DNA of 39,748 bases from Candidatus Zhuqueibacterota bacterium (GCA_016931935.1 JAFGDW010000005.1:1-39748), one strand, 5' to 3'; shown: positions 18,020 through 26,393, counted from the first letter of the stretch. The notes: generated by a model not told the origin, from the sequence alone. Program-made: numbers and translations.

Positions 18020-19690
18020 ATGTTTGAAATGAAACGAAAATATGTAACGATTGGTGTTTTAATCATTGTCATTATGATCGGTGTAAATTTAATCGGTCAA
18101 CCAAAATCTCCTGCTCAAAATGATCCTGTCATACAATCAAGGAACATAGCGATTGATAGTCTCAAACAGCAAATTGAAAAGCTTAATCAACGAATTAATT
18201 CCGAAATGGCGCTTTCGGAAAAACGACTGGAAGTGGCGACAATTTCATCGGATCAGGCATTTACAATGATTTATACCTTTGGTGCAGTTGGAAGTTTTCT
18301 TGGTGGTGTATTTCTTGTGATAACCTGGGTTCGAGCACAACGCGCCCGTGAAGATTACCGACATGAACGTGAATTTTATGAAGCCAGAATTATGGAATAT
18401 GCTAGAAGGCAGGAAGAGACACATATCCGCGCGGCACAGTTTGATAAACAGCAATTAGCGCTTGGCGATACAATTGTTTCAAAATCAAGCGACATGTTGT
18501 CGAAACAAATCGATAGCATCGGTAAATTGGGAGCAGTCATTGGTCTTGTTCAACAAACTTTTAAAATGCAATTGGAACGAGAAAAAAGCCAAAAGGTGTT
18601 GCAGCTTCAATTGAACACGATGGATGACATGATATCCACATTTAAGAATCATTTTATGCGTCAGTACGATCAAATCAATAATATCATCCTGACATTTAAA
18701 GATCATTCGCGTCTGGAATGGACTCATCTGAGTATGTATGAACAGACAATTACAGCCAGGGCGCGAATGAGTTTTGAGACGATTCCTGAATTTATTCTGG
18801 AAGAAAAAAAGAATGCCGATGCCATGAACCTCGCACGTGTGAATCAATTATTAGGCGTAAGTGCATATTACGCCAATGATATTGATGCTGCGATGAAGTA
18901 CCTGAAAACGGCATACAATATATATTCTGCCAGCAAACCACCGATTGAAGAAAGGTATCCCTATGCGTTTTGTTGTCATTTTCTCGGCTTGATTGAGAAA
19001 AATTGGTTACAACCTAACAGAAAACTCGAGCTTCATATTAGTGATGCAAAAAAACATTTTGAGGAAGCAAATAAACTTTTAGATTTTAAGAAGGGTGAAA
19101 TTTTAACACCTTTAACATTGGTAGAGGTTTTATCTTATTCAGAGAATACACGGCCAGAAGCCTTACAGCGTTTAAATAACATCATTAATCAACTGGAGAA
19201 AATTAAAAGTTCTAAAAACGGATTGGATTCAAACCAAAAGCTGTTGCTCGGACGGGCTTACTTATTCAGAGGGAATCTCGAATATTTGGAAAACAAGTTT
19301 GAGCAGTCATACGAATGGTACCAACGATCAGCCAACGAGTTGGAACATAAACATTATGCTTTATTATCAATGGCACTCTCGCTATCTGATGATAAAAGCG
19401 ATGAGCGCATGCAATGTTTTCAAAACGGGCTTGAGGCGCTTGAGCTATCTGATGCGCTACGTAAAAGTGAAGATTCAGTCCGTGTAATCGCATTGGTTTG
19501 GGCTGTGGTCGCTGCTCACGAATTAAAGGATGATGCACGGAGGCGGCGCTATTTAAAGGAATTTAGTGATACAATAATGAACATGCGATCTGTCGGAAAT
19601 CGAAAGCCATTGTTCTTTTGTCCATTGACAAAAAATTTGGTTACTAAAGAGCAGCTAAATCAAAACTTAATAAAAATGATTAACAAATAA
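18020..19690 (+). CDS. Two-TM coiled-coil protein with helical-repeat (TPR-like) C-terminus, function unknown
   Basis: A 556-residue protein that I cannot assign to a family. A first membrane helix or signal anchor (about 10-27) is followed by a heptad-rich segment (SLKQQIEKLNQRINSEMALS, about 47-66), a second membrane helix (about 82-103), then a long charged coiled coil (about 104-250). From about residue 270 helical pairs such as ARVNQLLGVSAYYANDIDAA and LLLGRAYLFRGNLEYLENKF look like TPR repeats. The topology suggests a short periplasmic loop and a large cytoplasmic scaffold or sensor domain. AGGAG sits 7 nt before ATG 18020. It is the first gene of a + strand run with the SLATT gene (53-bp gap) and the RyR gene, so it may be the sensor or scaffold of that set (inference). 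Confidence 0.8.
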   Translation: MFEMKRKYVTIGVLIIVIMIGVNLIGQPKSPAQNDPVIQSRNIAIDSLKQQIEKLNQRINSEMALSEKRLEVATISSDQAFTMIYTFGAVGSFLGGVFLVITWVRAQRAREDYRHEREFYEARIMEYARRQEETHIRAAQFDKQQLALGDTIVSKSSDMLSKQIDSIGKLGAVIGLVQQTFKMQLEREKSQKVLQLQLNTMDDMISTFKNHFMRQYDQINNIILTFKDHSRLEWTHLSMYEQTITARARMSFETIPEFILEEKKNADAMNLARVNQLLGVSAYYANDIDAAMKYLKTAYNIYSASKPPIEERYPYAFCCHFLGLIEKNWLQPNRKLELHISDAKKHFEEANKLLDFKKGEILTPLTLVEVLSYSENTRPEALQRLNNIINQLEKIKSSKNGLDSNQKLLLGRAYLFRGNLEYLENKFEQSYEWYQRSANELEHKHYALLSMALSLSDDKSDERMQCFQNGLEALELSDALRKSEDSVRVIALVWAVVAAHELKDDARRRRYLKEFSDTIMNMRSVGNRKPLFFCPLTKNLVTKEQLNQNLIKMINK

Positions 19691-19743
19691 TTAAAGATAT
19701 CAGATAAAGCATTTTTTTACTAATCACGGATAAGGAAATCCAC

Positions 19744-20166
19744 ATGGATCAGGAAACATATTTAAATGAACGTCTTGACGATCAACTAACATGGTTCGAT
19801 AAAAATAGTCAGTGGAATCAAAAATGGTTTAAACATCTACAAGTAGCGCAGTTAGTCAGCGCGGCGCTGATTCCGTTTGTGAGTGGTTTTATGGACGCTG
19901 GATTAGTTATTAAAATAGTTGTTGGATTACTGGGAGTTATAGTCGCTTCTATTACCGGGATTATTACGTTGTATAAATTCCATGATAATTGGGTAGCGTA
20001 TCGAAGTACCTGTGAAGCACTACGAGTAGAGAAAATATTATTTTTGACCAAATCCGCTCCATATAACAAAGACGAACCATTTACCTTGCTTGTTGAGCGA
20101 GTGGAAGCCATTCTACTTAGAGAAAATGCAAATTGGCAAGATTATATCAAAACAAACACCAAATGA
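19744..20166 (+). CDS. SLATT / DUF4231 family two-TM protein
   Basis: 140 residues: a charged N-terminal helix with LDDQLTWFDKNSQWNQKWF, two membrane helices (about 34-50 and 56-78), and a C-terminal helix with the family hallmark W-x-x-Y-R-x-T-x-E-x-L-x-x-E (NWVAYRSTCEALRVEKILF). SLATT proteins are predicted pore-forming or membrane-disrupting effectors linked to nucleotide-sensing conflict systems (Burroughs, Aravind and colleagues); that is established prediction, not proof for this protein. AAGGA precedes the ATG. The stop overlaps a possible upstream ATG of the RyR gene at 20163 (ATGA), which hints at translational coupling. Confidence 0.88.
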   Translation: MDQETYLNERLDDQLTWFDKNSQWNQKWFKHLQVAQLVSAALIPFVSGFMDAGLVIKIVVGLLGVIVASITGIITLYKFHDNWVAYRSTCEALRVEKILFLTKSAPYNKDEPFTLLVERVEAILLRENANWQDYIKTNTK

Positions 20167-20225
20167 TAGTTCCCGAACAAGCAAGGCACAATCTTTTGAA
20201 AATAACAACCAAGACAGAGTTGCAT

Positions 20226-20513
20226 ATGAATAAATCAGCATCAATCGATACGTCAGCGAGTGTAATTCCCGCGGAACTACTTGAATTACTTGAACGGCTC
20301 GCTGAGCATAATCATAATGTTTGGGTACAGCAGCGCATTAACGATGGCTGGTCATACGGCGTGGTTCGAGATGATCGAAGACGTGAACATCCTGACCTGG
20401 TAGCATATGATGAACTTCCGGAAAGTGAAAAAGAATACGATCGAAATGCGGCGAAAGAAACGATTAAAGCGATACTTGCTTTGGGATTTCGTATTGAACA
20501 GGTTAATTCATAG
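20226..20513 (+). CDS. Stand-alone RyR-domain protein
   Basis: A 95-residue protein that is almost entirely one RyR (ryanodine receptor) domain. The hallmarks are kept: H-x-x-W-x-x-x-R-x-x-x-G-W-x-Y-G near the start (HNVWVQQRINDGWSYG), then HPDLVAYDELPESEKEYDR and ETIKAILALGF. In animals the domain occurs in calcium-release channels; bacterial copies are found with conflict-type gene sets and are thought to bind a small ligand. I chose ATG 20226; in-frame ATGs at 20163 (overlapping the SLATT stop) and 20133 would extend the N-terminus with unconserved residues. Next to SLATT it could be a ligand-sensing regulator of the membrane effector (inference). Confidence 0.88.
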   Translation: MNKSASIDTSASVIPAELLELLERLAEHNHNVWVQQRINDGWSYGVVRDDRRREHPDLVAYDELPESEKEYDRNAAKETIKAILALGFRIEQVNS

Positions 20514-20556
20514 AAGGTCATCATATGCTGAGTTTGTCTCACCATGTTAAGAAGAC

Positions 20557-21072
20557 GTGAAATATTTTAATTACCAGTCTGATAATGAGAGTATCATGAT
20601 CAACACATTCGATGTGCTAAAGAAAATTCGACCGCTGTCGACTGATCGCCTGGAAGATGTCGGCGATATTTTGCAGTATCTGCTCCCCTGGAGTGCGTTG
20701 CTTGCTGTTGCATTAATGGGAGATAAACAAGCAGCATGGAACTGGTTTTATTCAGGCAGTGTCACCGTTATCATTACATTCACCGGCAAATTTATATTCA
20801 ATTTCACGTCGTGGGGCGTTCGTCCAAACGGAGAGCCATACAGTTTCCCCAGCGGACATACGTCCAGTGCATTCATGGGCGCCGCATTTATCCATTTTCA
20901 GATTGGCTGGATGTGGGCAATCGTTCCATACTTGCTGGCGGTGTTAACCGGATACAGCCGTATTCGTACCCGCAAACACTGGCTGAGAGATGTGATTACC
21001 GGGGCAGTTTTAGGAGTAATGGTAACTTATATATTTATAGTAGACTTAGCTTTTCCGCCATTGAGCTTATAA
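20557..21072 (+). CDS. PAP2-family membrane phosphatase
   Basis: Up to 171 residues with the PAP2/acid phosphatase signature: motif 1 K-x6-RP-like (KFIFNFTSWGVRPNGE), motif 2 PSGH (SFPSGHTSS) and motif 3 SR-x5-H-x3-D (SRIRTRKHWLRD), interleaved with four or five membrane helices. Such enzymes remove phosphate from phosphatidic acid, isoprenyl pyrophosphates or lipid A precursors at the outer face of the inner membrane. The full reading starts with GTG 20557; ATG 20596 is a good alternative and neither has a strong ribosome site. It is smaller than many PAP2 enzymes but has all three motifs. Whether it belongs functionally to the SLATT/RyR set or is a neighbour is open. Confidence 0.9.
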   Translation: MKYFNYQSDNESIMINTFDVLKKIRPLSTDRLEDVGDILQYLLPWSALLAVALMGDKQAAWNWFYSGSVTVIITFTGKFIFNFTSWGVRPNGEPYSFPSGHTSSAFMGAAFIHFQIGWMWAIVPYLLAVLTGYSRIRTRKHWLRDVITGAVLGVMVTYIFIVDLAFPPLSL

Positions 21073-21200
21073 GCAAATTTGCATATTCATAATTAATTGG
21101 TAAAAAACAGATTCTTTTAAATCCTTTGCACTTTTCCCTTTATACATTTATTGAAAAATGATAATTGATTACTTTATTTTCAAGCAGAAGGAGGTGATAT

Positions 21201-21485
21201 GTGATCAAAATTAAAGTTTTAACCGCGATACCGGACAAAATATGGGAGGGAATTGGGACAGTCATAGGTTTTTCAGCATCTATATTTATTGCTGTTCAAA
21301 TCATTACGGAGTTAAAGACGGCGGGACCAAGCACACTTTCAACTTATTTTGTTTCCGGCTTCTTTGTAATCTATTTTTTTTGGTTTCTCTATGGCGTTCG
21401 ATATCAACGATTTGCGATTTGGTTTACAAACGCTTTAGCAGCATTGTTACAGCTCATTCTGCTCATTATTTTATCGATTAAGTAA
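21201..21485 (+). CDS. SemiSWEET-like three-TM protein with altered PQ motif
   Basis: 94 residues with three membrane helices and the spacing of SemiSWEET/MtN3 half-transporters: helix 1 ending in AVQIITELKT (usual PQVIKxxKT, so Pro of the PQ loop is Val here), LSTYFV before helix 2, W-x-x-Y-G at the end of helix 2 (FWFLYGV), and an Asn in helix 3 (WFTNAL). SemiSWEETs dimerise to move sugars passively. The start is GTG 21201, fixed by a complete Shine-Dalgarno AAGGAGGTGAT at 21188-21198. A sugar role near a xylan locus is attractive but unproven; the altered PQ motif and the neighbours leave room for another function. Confidence 0.65.
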   Translation: MIKIKVLTAIPDKIWEGIGTVIGFSASIFIAVQIITELKTAGPSTLSTYFVSGFFVIYFFWFLYGVRYQRFAIWFTNALAALLQLILLIILSIK

Positions 21486-21581
21486 ATTTATCTAACAGAA
21501 TTGAATTATATTTATCCCCTGTATTGGATTCTCCTTATTTCTTGTGTAAAAAAATGAAATTGATAACTTTGGAGACCAAAT

Positions 21582-22022
21582 ATGGAAAAACATCAGGAAT
21601 CAAATCCAGAACAAAATCAGTCGCAGTATAACCAGGATGATTACAAACGAATGTGGGCATGGGTGTTACACGAAGACAATTTACAATCAAACCGCGACAA
21701 CTACTTTATGATTGTTATTTCTATTATTTTTGCCGGATTACTTAATTTAGCTTCTAACGATAAACCTAATGTATTACTAGTGCTTATCCTTTGGCTTGTT
21801 GGATGTTATATCTGTTTCCACTGGGGATATGTTTCCTTAATCCAAAGGCTTTTAACGATTTATCCAATCCAAAAACGACTAAGGGCTTTAGAATCTTTTC
21901 AATGGTATGCAGATATCTCTGAACACAGAAAGAAGTACAATAGAATACATGAGATGTTGGGTATTCTGTTTCCATGGATAATGGTAATTGTGCTAACAAT
22001 AACTTTATTTCTTATTCTTTAA
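21582..22022 (+). CDS. Small multi-TM protein with W-V-x-HEDNL N-terminus
   Basis: A 146-residue protein: a polar Gln/Asn-rich N-terminus, then MWAWVLHEDNLQSNRDNYF, two close membrane helices (about 47-62 and 66-84), a cytoplasmic helical stretch, and a third membrane helix at the C-terminus (about 126-146). It resembles small bacterial membrane proteins with a conserved W-V-x-x-ED-N-L-x-x-x-R motif, possibly the RipA-like group, but I cannot confirm the family. A GGAGA ribosome site is near 21570. The topology resembles other small membrane effectors, so it may belong with the SLATT gene. Confidence 0.72.
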   Translation: MEKHQESNPEQNQSQYNQDDYKRMWAWVLHEDNLQSNRDNYFMIVISIIFAGLLNLASNDKPNVLLVLILWLVGCYICFHWGYVSLIQRLLTIYPIQKRLRALESFQWYADISEHRKKYNRIHEMLGILFPWIMVIVLTITLFLIL

Positions 22023-22110
22023 AATTATCAAATCTTGTGACGTTTCGATTATTGCGATATTTGTAATGTTAAATTATTAAGAAAATATAGATCGCTATAC
22101 AAGGAGATCA

Positions 22111-22143
22111 ATGATGACTTTTTTTATTTGGATAGAACTATAA
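22111..22143 (+). other. Ten-codon micro-ORF with a good ribosome site
   Basis: AAGGAG at 22101-22106 stands 5 nt before ATG ATG ACT and an open frame of ten codons (MMTFFIWIEL, then TAA). Such a short hydrophobic reading frame could be a leader peptide of the DUF4180 gene downstream, a remnant, or chance. Confidence 0.2.
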
Positions 22144-22253
22144 TCTAAGTGATTCGAAGACTATATCTAAGTTAGATTTATTAAGATGTTCAATTTTGGT
22201 TTAATAGCGATTGGCACTTTCCTTACTATTGTTTTCAGAAAAAGGATACGAAA

Positions 22254-22616
22254 ATGGAGCTACGAATTCACGATACCAACGGTAAAAAAATTGCAGAGAT
22301 CATTTCAGATGAAGTGATAATCAATACGGTGCAGGATGCGCTGGACATAATGGGGAATGCCAATTATCAGGATGCCTTAAACATTATTTTATATGAAAAA
22401 AATATCATCCCGGCTTTTTTTGATTTAAAAACCGGACTCGCTGGTGAAATTCTACAAAAGTTTTCCAACTACAATATGAAGCTGGCACTCGTCGGCGAAT
22501 TCGGGAAATACACAAGCAACAGCCTGAAAGCGTTTATTATCGAATGCAATCGGGGAAATCGTGTATTCTTCGTTGATGATTTTCAGACCGCATTGAACAA
22601 GTTACTTGGTGATTAA
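22254..22616 (+). CDS. DUF4180 family protein
   Basis: A 120-residue soluble protein with the usual DUF4180 pattern: short N-terminal beta strands, ALDIMGNANYQDALNIILYEKNIIPAFFDLKTGLAGEILQKFSNY, then LALVGEFGKYTSNSLKAFIIECNRGN and a final strand-helix. The mid region with LALVG and S-x-x-LK-x-FI-x-E-x-N-x-G is the most conserved. The fold resembles STAS-like or DUF4325-like proteins that bind partners, but its function is unknown. AAAGGA lies 9 nt before the ATG. It follows the accessory island after a 231-bp spacer and may be independent. Confidence 0.85.
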   Translation: MELRIHDTNGKKIAEIISDEVIINTVQDALDIMGNANYQDALNIILYEKNIIPAFFDLKTGLAGEILQKFSNYNMKLALVGEFGKYTSNSLKAFIIECNRGNRVFFVDDFQTALNKLLGD

Positions 22617-22773
22617 ATTACGCTTCAATCAGGAACGACTAAACGATGCGATAGCATTGTTATTTTGCAATATTAATTTGATGTTGTCATATTTTCATTT
22701 TTTGCAGTTCTGCCACGAAAACACAACCTAAAGAATGTATGATGAATAATAAAAAATACTCAGGGTATTTACT

Positions 22774-23709
22774 ATGTCAAGTTTAAGAAGTCGTTTATTC
22801 GTATTTGTTTTAAAATATCGCCATTTGTTAAAAGGGCAACTAAAACGGACTAACTCAATTGACTGGACTACATCCATTCCGAAATTGCGTGAAGAAATTG
22901 AACGAGGCGCCGGCTTTTTCGGAAAATTGCCGGATACATTTGAATTGACAGCCGTGAAACTCGGAAATCTACGGGCAGAATGGATGCGGCCAGCCGAAGC
23001 GCCCAAAGATAAGGCAATGCTCTATTTTCATGGAGGCGGCCTGGTTGTTGGATCAATTAGCGCCCATCGTTCGATTGTTGCCAAGTTTGTGAACGGAACC
23101 GGAATTTCTGCACTGGTGTTCGATTACGCGCTGGCGCCCGAACATCCGTTTCCTGAAGGACTGAACGATTCGGTTGCTGCATATCAATATTTACTAAATG
23201 AAGCCTTTAAACCCGCTCATATCGTATTTGTTGGCGATTCTGGCGGCGGTAACCTTGTATTGGCGACACTACTCGCATTGAAAGAAAAAAATATCCCATT
23301 ACCGGCTGGCGCTGTAACGTTGTCCGCCTGGACAGATTTGACAAATAGCGGCGAATCGTTTCACAGCAATTCAGAAGTCGATTCTTTATGCTGGAAGGAT
23401 GCACAAATTGTTTTTAGTAAATATTATGCCGGAGATAATGATCCGTCGCATTCGTTAATCTCGCCATTATTTGGTGATCTGGCTGGTCTGCCACCATTAC
23501 TAATGTATGCAGGCAACGATGAGCTGATGCGTGATGATTCCACACGGTTTGCCGAACGGGCACAGAAGGCCGGTGTGGATGTTACATTACGGATCGGTGA
23601 AGGATTGTTCCATTGTTACCCGGCATGTGCGCCGATGTTCCCGGAAGCGACCACTGCCATGAATGAGATTTGTGCGTTTATAAAAGAGCATGTTGGTGAA
23701 AAACCATAA
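22774..23709 (+). CDS. Alpha/beta hydrolase, hormone-sensitive-lipase (HSL) type
   Basis: A 311-residue cytoplasmic esterase or lipase. It has the oxyanion motif HGGG (His86 onward, YFHGGGLVVGS), the nucleophile elbow GDSGGG with Ser156, Asp249 in GNDELMRD and His280 in LFHCYP, which together form the catalytic triad of the HSL (family IV) group. The conserved DYALAPEHPFPEGL segment also fits. Length is normal. Substrates are usually short-chain acyl esters; a link to deacetylating xylan oligomers is possible but there is no direct evidence. It stands alone, with spacers on both sides. Confidence 0.93.
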   Translation: MSSLRSRLFVFVLKYRHLLKGQLKRTNSIDWTTSIPKLREEIERGAGFFGKLPDTFELTAVKLGNLRAEWMRPAEAPKDKAMLYFHGGGLVVGSISAHRSIVAKFVNGTGISALVFDYALAPEHPFPEGLNDSVAAYQYLLNEAFKPAHIVFVGDSGGGNLVLATLLALKEKNIPLPAGAVTLSAWTDLTNSGESFHSNSEVDSLCWKDAQIVFSKYYAGDNDPSHSLISPLFGDLAGLPPLLMYAGNDELMRDDSTRFAERAQKAGVDVTLRIGEGLFHCYPACAPMFPEATTAMNEICAFIKEHVGEKP

Positions 23710-23749
23710 GCTAAGTACATTATCTTAAATATGTTGTACAATAACAAAC

Positions 23750-23836
23750 GTATCTATACAATAAATGGTGGGAATTGTACCGTTAGCTGAGTCCGCCGCG
23801 GCGGACCAACAAAGCCAGCCAATATTGAGCGGATAC
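23750..23836. repeat. MITE-like palindromic element with a swapped GC-rich core
   Basis: The right arm AATATTGAGCGGATAC (23821-23836) is the same as in the copies at 11949 and 17819; the left arm (GTATCTATACAATAAATGG from 23750) is more diverged. The core is not the ATTCATGAAT palindrome but a different perfect palindrome, GTCCGCCGCGGCGGAC at 23791-23806. Confidence 0.6.
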
Positions 23837-23949
23837 TAACAAACCAGGTATTTTAGAAATACATGGTTTGTGGACATATCGACTCCAACATAAAATTACC
23901 TAAAGTAACTGAACATCAAACTGAAAAAGCAGTGTGAATTCGTGTGTTG

Positions 23950-23981
<32 letters not shown>

Positions 23982-24017
23982 TTTTTATTTGGAATGAACC
24001 ATTATAGGTGGTATATA

Positions 24018-24818
24018 ATGCAAAAACGTTTCTTGTTTTCAAAATTCAAACGTGTCTCAAAACCGCGACCTAAAAAACATCGACTGGTGTGTGATTCGGT
24101 CTTAGGGGTCGATCCATCTGTCATCGGGTTGCCGTTAGCCTCTCCATTCAGACGTATCACTGCATTTTTAATTGATTGTCTCTTGCTTCTACTGCCTTCA
24201 TTGGCTATCGCAATTGCAGCGGCTTATCTTCGCTTTCACACTCCGATCCGCAGGGATTGACAGCTTTGAAGTCACTATTTCATGAACGATCGTCGGGTTC
24301 GACCGAAGTTTATCAACAGCTCGGGGCACTTGTGCCGCTTTTGGATCGCATCGATGCAAGCGGATTACCTCCTGCTGCAATTGTGGCAATGGAAGCTGGT
24401 GATAGCTTGGGCGCCGGTAAGATTCTATCGGATTATGATTTCGGCTTTGTTTTTAATTCATCATCAGCTCCCACCGAGAAAATTGGCAATTATATCCAAA
24501 TTGATATTTCCAGTATGGTACCAAAAGGATTGCGATCAATATCCCTGTTGGGCTTGGCTGCAATTTATTTTACATTTTTCACATCCTATCGTCGCTGAAC
24601 CACTCCGGGGAAGTGGATTATGAACATCCAGGTTACGGCTGGATGGTCGTCTGCTTAATTTCTAGGAAAGCTTTGAACATTTTGGTGGCTATTTGGCAAG
24701 CATCGAAACGCTGGCGCTTGGTCTACTTGATTTTTGGCGTGATAAAAACCGCAGGCTTGCCCACGATCGTATTTCAAATACCGTGGTGGTGATTCGAGCT
24801 CATAAAAAAGTTAAATAA
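24018..24818 (+). pseudogene. Broken RDD-family membrane protein gene
   Basis: Pieces of one RDD-family protein lie in order in two frames. Frame 1 (from ATG 24018) gives a soluble lead and RRITAFLIDCLLLLLPSLA and stops at 24258-24260. A second frame gives the loop and a further TM stretch (LLGLAAIYFTFFTSYRR), hits TGA at 24596-24598, and continues TTPGKWIMNIQVT, the typical RDD motif G-x-TPGK-x-x-x-x-x-V. The frame then shifts back near 24632, reads LDGRLLNF, hits TAG at 24663-24665, and ends LDFWRDKNRRLAHDRISNTVV to TAA 24816-24818. Two shifts and two stops make real decay more likely than one sequencing error. Confidence 0.85.
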
Positions 24819-25302
24819 GATCGTTGTTGAAGGAGTAATTTAAAAATACGGGTCAGCACAAATTTGTGAACGCTACTTATCGATTTCATCCAAATTTTTT
24901 AATCAGGATGAATTTTATTAAAGACAGATGTGTACTTCAACTCCATTTAAATATTACTGTTGCTGAGTTCTGCACGTACGGATTCCGCATGGCTCATTTT
25001 TCCACAAAAGTTATCATACCTATAATTATAAGTAACGACTTTACTATCATCCGTCGGTAAACTCCATTCATTGACGTTTCTTCACAAATTATCCCTTGCT
25101 TAACACGGATAAGTTTGATATATTTACATATTCCAGTGGGATAAGCACCTGTTTCTGATTTCGACAGTATTTATCAATAGTTGTTAATTCTTAAGTGATT
25201 AATCGGGGGGGACGGCAACAGAAGATAAGGAGACAGGGTGAAAGGGAAATATTATCTCCATATCACCTTGCCACAGTCATCTTTGCTAACGGCTACGAAC
25301 AA
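24819..25302. other. Gene-free spacer
   Basis: A 484-bp stretch between the RDD pseudogene and the 3' end of fxsA. It has only short frames without a ribosome site or recognisable protein features, and I see no repeat of the window's families in it. Confidence 0.5.
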
Positions 25303-25731
25303 TCAATGTTTATCATCAGATGACCAATCGTCCTGTGAAATATTAACCCTGGTGGAACCTGAACCGTGTTGCATGCGTCGTTGTATATATCTGCGTATCC
25401 ATTCCCGAATTACCGTGCGGGACGCCGGAACGAGAAATGCAAATCCCAATAGATCGGTAACCAGGCCGGGAGTAATTAACAAAAGTGCACCTGCAAAAAC
25501 CATCAGGCCATCCAGCAGAGAATCGGTAGGCATACGACCCTGAGCCATATCCTGCTGAATTCTGGAAATTACATAAAAACCCTGCTGGCGGGCAAAGTAG
25601 GCGCCCAGTATACCGGTTACAATCACAATCATAATGGTATTACCCGCGCCAATATGTTCTCCCACTTTGATGAGTAATGCTAATTCGAGCAGCGGGATAA
25701 CGGTAAACAATACAAAAAGGCGAGCAAACAT
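25303..25731 (-). CDS. fxsA: FxsA family membrane protein
   Basis: A 142-residue inner-membrane protein of the FxsA family: MFARLFVLFTVIPLLELALLIKVGEHIGAGNT, then TGILGAYFARQQGF, and LLDGLMVFAGALLLITPGLVTDLLGFAFLVP, all characteristic. Two to four membrane helices are followed by a basic tail ending in acidic residues. In E. coli FxsA overproduction relieves F exclusion of phage T7; the general role is unknown. An AGGA site lies 8 nt before the ATG on the minus strand. It is divergent from the lipoprotein gene at 25767, with only 35 bp between start codons, so their promoters must overlap each other or the genes. Confidence 0.93.
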   Translation of the reverse strand: MFARLFVLFTVIPLLELALLIKVGEHIGAGNTIMIVIVTGILGAYFARQQGFYVISRIQQDMAQGRMPTDSLLDGLMVFAGALLLITPGLVTDLLGFAFLVPASRTVIREWIRRYIQRRMQHGSGSTRVNISQDDWSSDDKH

Positions 25732-25766
25732 AACAATTCCTGGATTAAGGTGGATAATTCAAAATA

Positions 25767-26390
25767 ATGAATTCAATCATTAAAATACTATCAATCATCA
25801 AGAATAGCAACTGTTTTATCAACAGGAATCGATTTTTTATCGTCGTGGGAATTGCAATTTTAGGGGCATGTAGTAATCCATTCGCCACGCGGGAAGCGGA
25901 AAAACCAACCAGCGATCGATCATCGTGGAAGCAACCGACAAGTCCTGAAATAGTGATTGATAATATGCGATTGTCGCTGATTGAAGGAAACGAGACAAAT
26001 TATTTAAACTGCCTGGCGGATAATGGTCGATTCCGGTTTTTCGCCGATGAAATCGCAAAATCGAATAATCCGGGCTTGTTTGAAAGCTGGACAAAAGAAA
26101 GTGAAAAAACATATATTAATAAGCTGTTCACCGCCACCAAAGATTCCATAAAAAAGGCGGATATTACCATCAGTCGGGTGCCGGATTATGGTGACTCGGT
26201 GTTGATAAAAGTGGAATATGAGTTGGAATTCCATCACAATCTTGGCGAATCTTTTCCGGATAGCGCCAGGGGGCAGGCGGAATTTTGGCTGAGGGCATTA
26301 GAGAGCGGGTATGTCATTACGCAATGGACTGATTTCGGGGCGGCTGACGCGCCTTCCTGGAGCTCCATTAAAGCAAGCTTCTGGAAATAA
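25767..26390 (+). CDS. Putative lipoprotein, function unknown
   Basis: A 207-residue protein with a lipobox ILGAC (Cys35) after a hydrophobic stretch, preceded by an unusually long polar N-terminus of about 20 residues; an internal start might be used. The mature part (PTSPEIVIDNMRLSLIEGNETNYLNCL and the closing WLRALESGYVITQWTDF) resembles small NTF2-like or snoaL-like folds found in FCB lipoproteins, but I do not recognise the family. It is the first gene of a tight operon: only 3 nt separate its stop from the next ATG. Likely periplasmic, anchored to a membrane. Confidence 0.8.
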   Translation: MNSIIKILSIIKNSNCFINRNRFFIVVGIAILGACSNPFATREAEKPTSDRSSWKQPTSPEIVIDNMRLSLIEGNETNYLNCLADNGRFRFFADEIAKSNNPGLFESWTKESEKTYINKLFTATKDSIKKADITISRVPDYGDSVLIKVEYELEFHHNLGESFPDSARGQAEFWLRALESGYVITQWTDFGAADAPSWSSIKASFWK

Positions 26391-26393
26391 ATT

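Noticed and set aside
22186..22317. A 43-codon frame with one possible membrane helix
   Set aside because: It has no ribosome site and runs into the start of the well-supported DUF4180 gene in another frame.
24866..25060. A 64-codon frame in the spacer after the RDD pseudogene
   Set aside because: No ribosome site, no recognisable features and AT-rich spacer composition.
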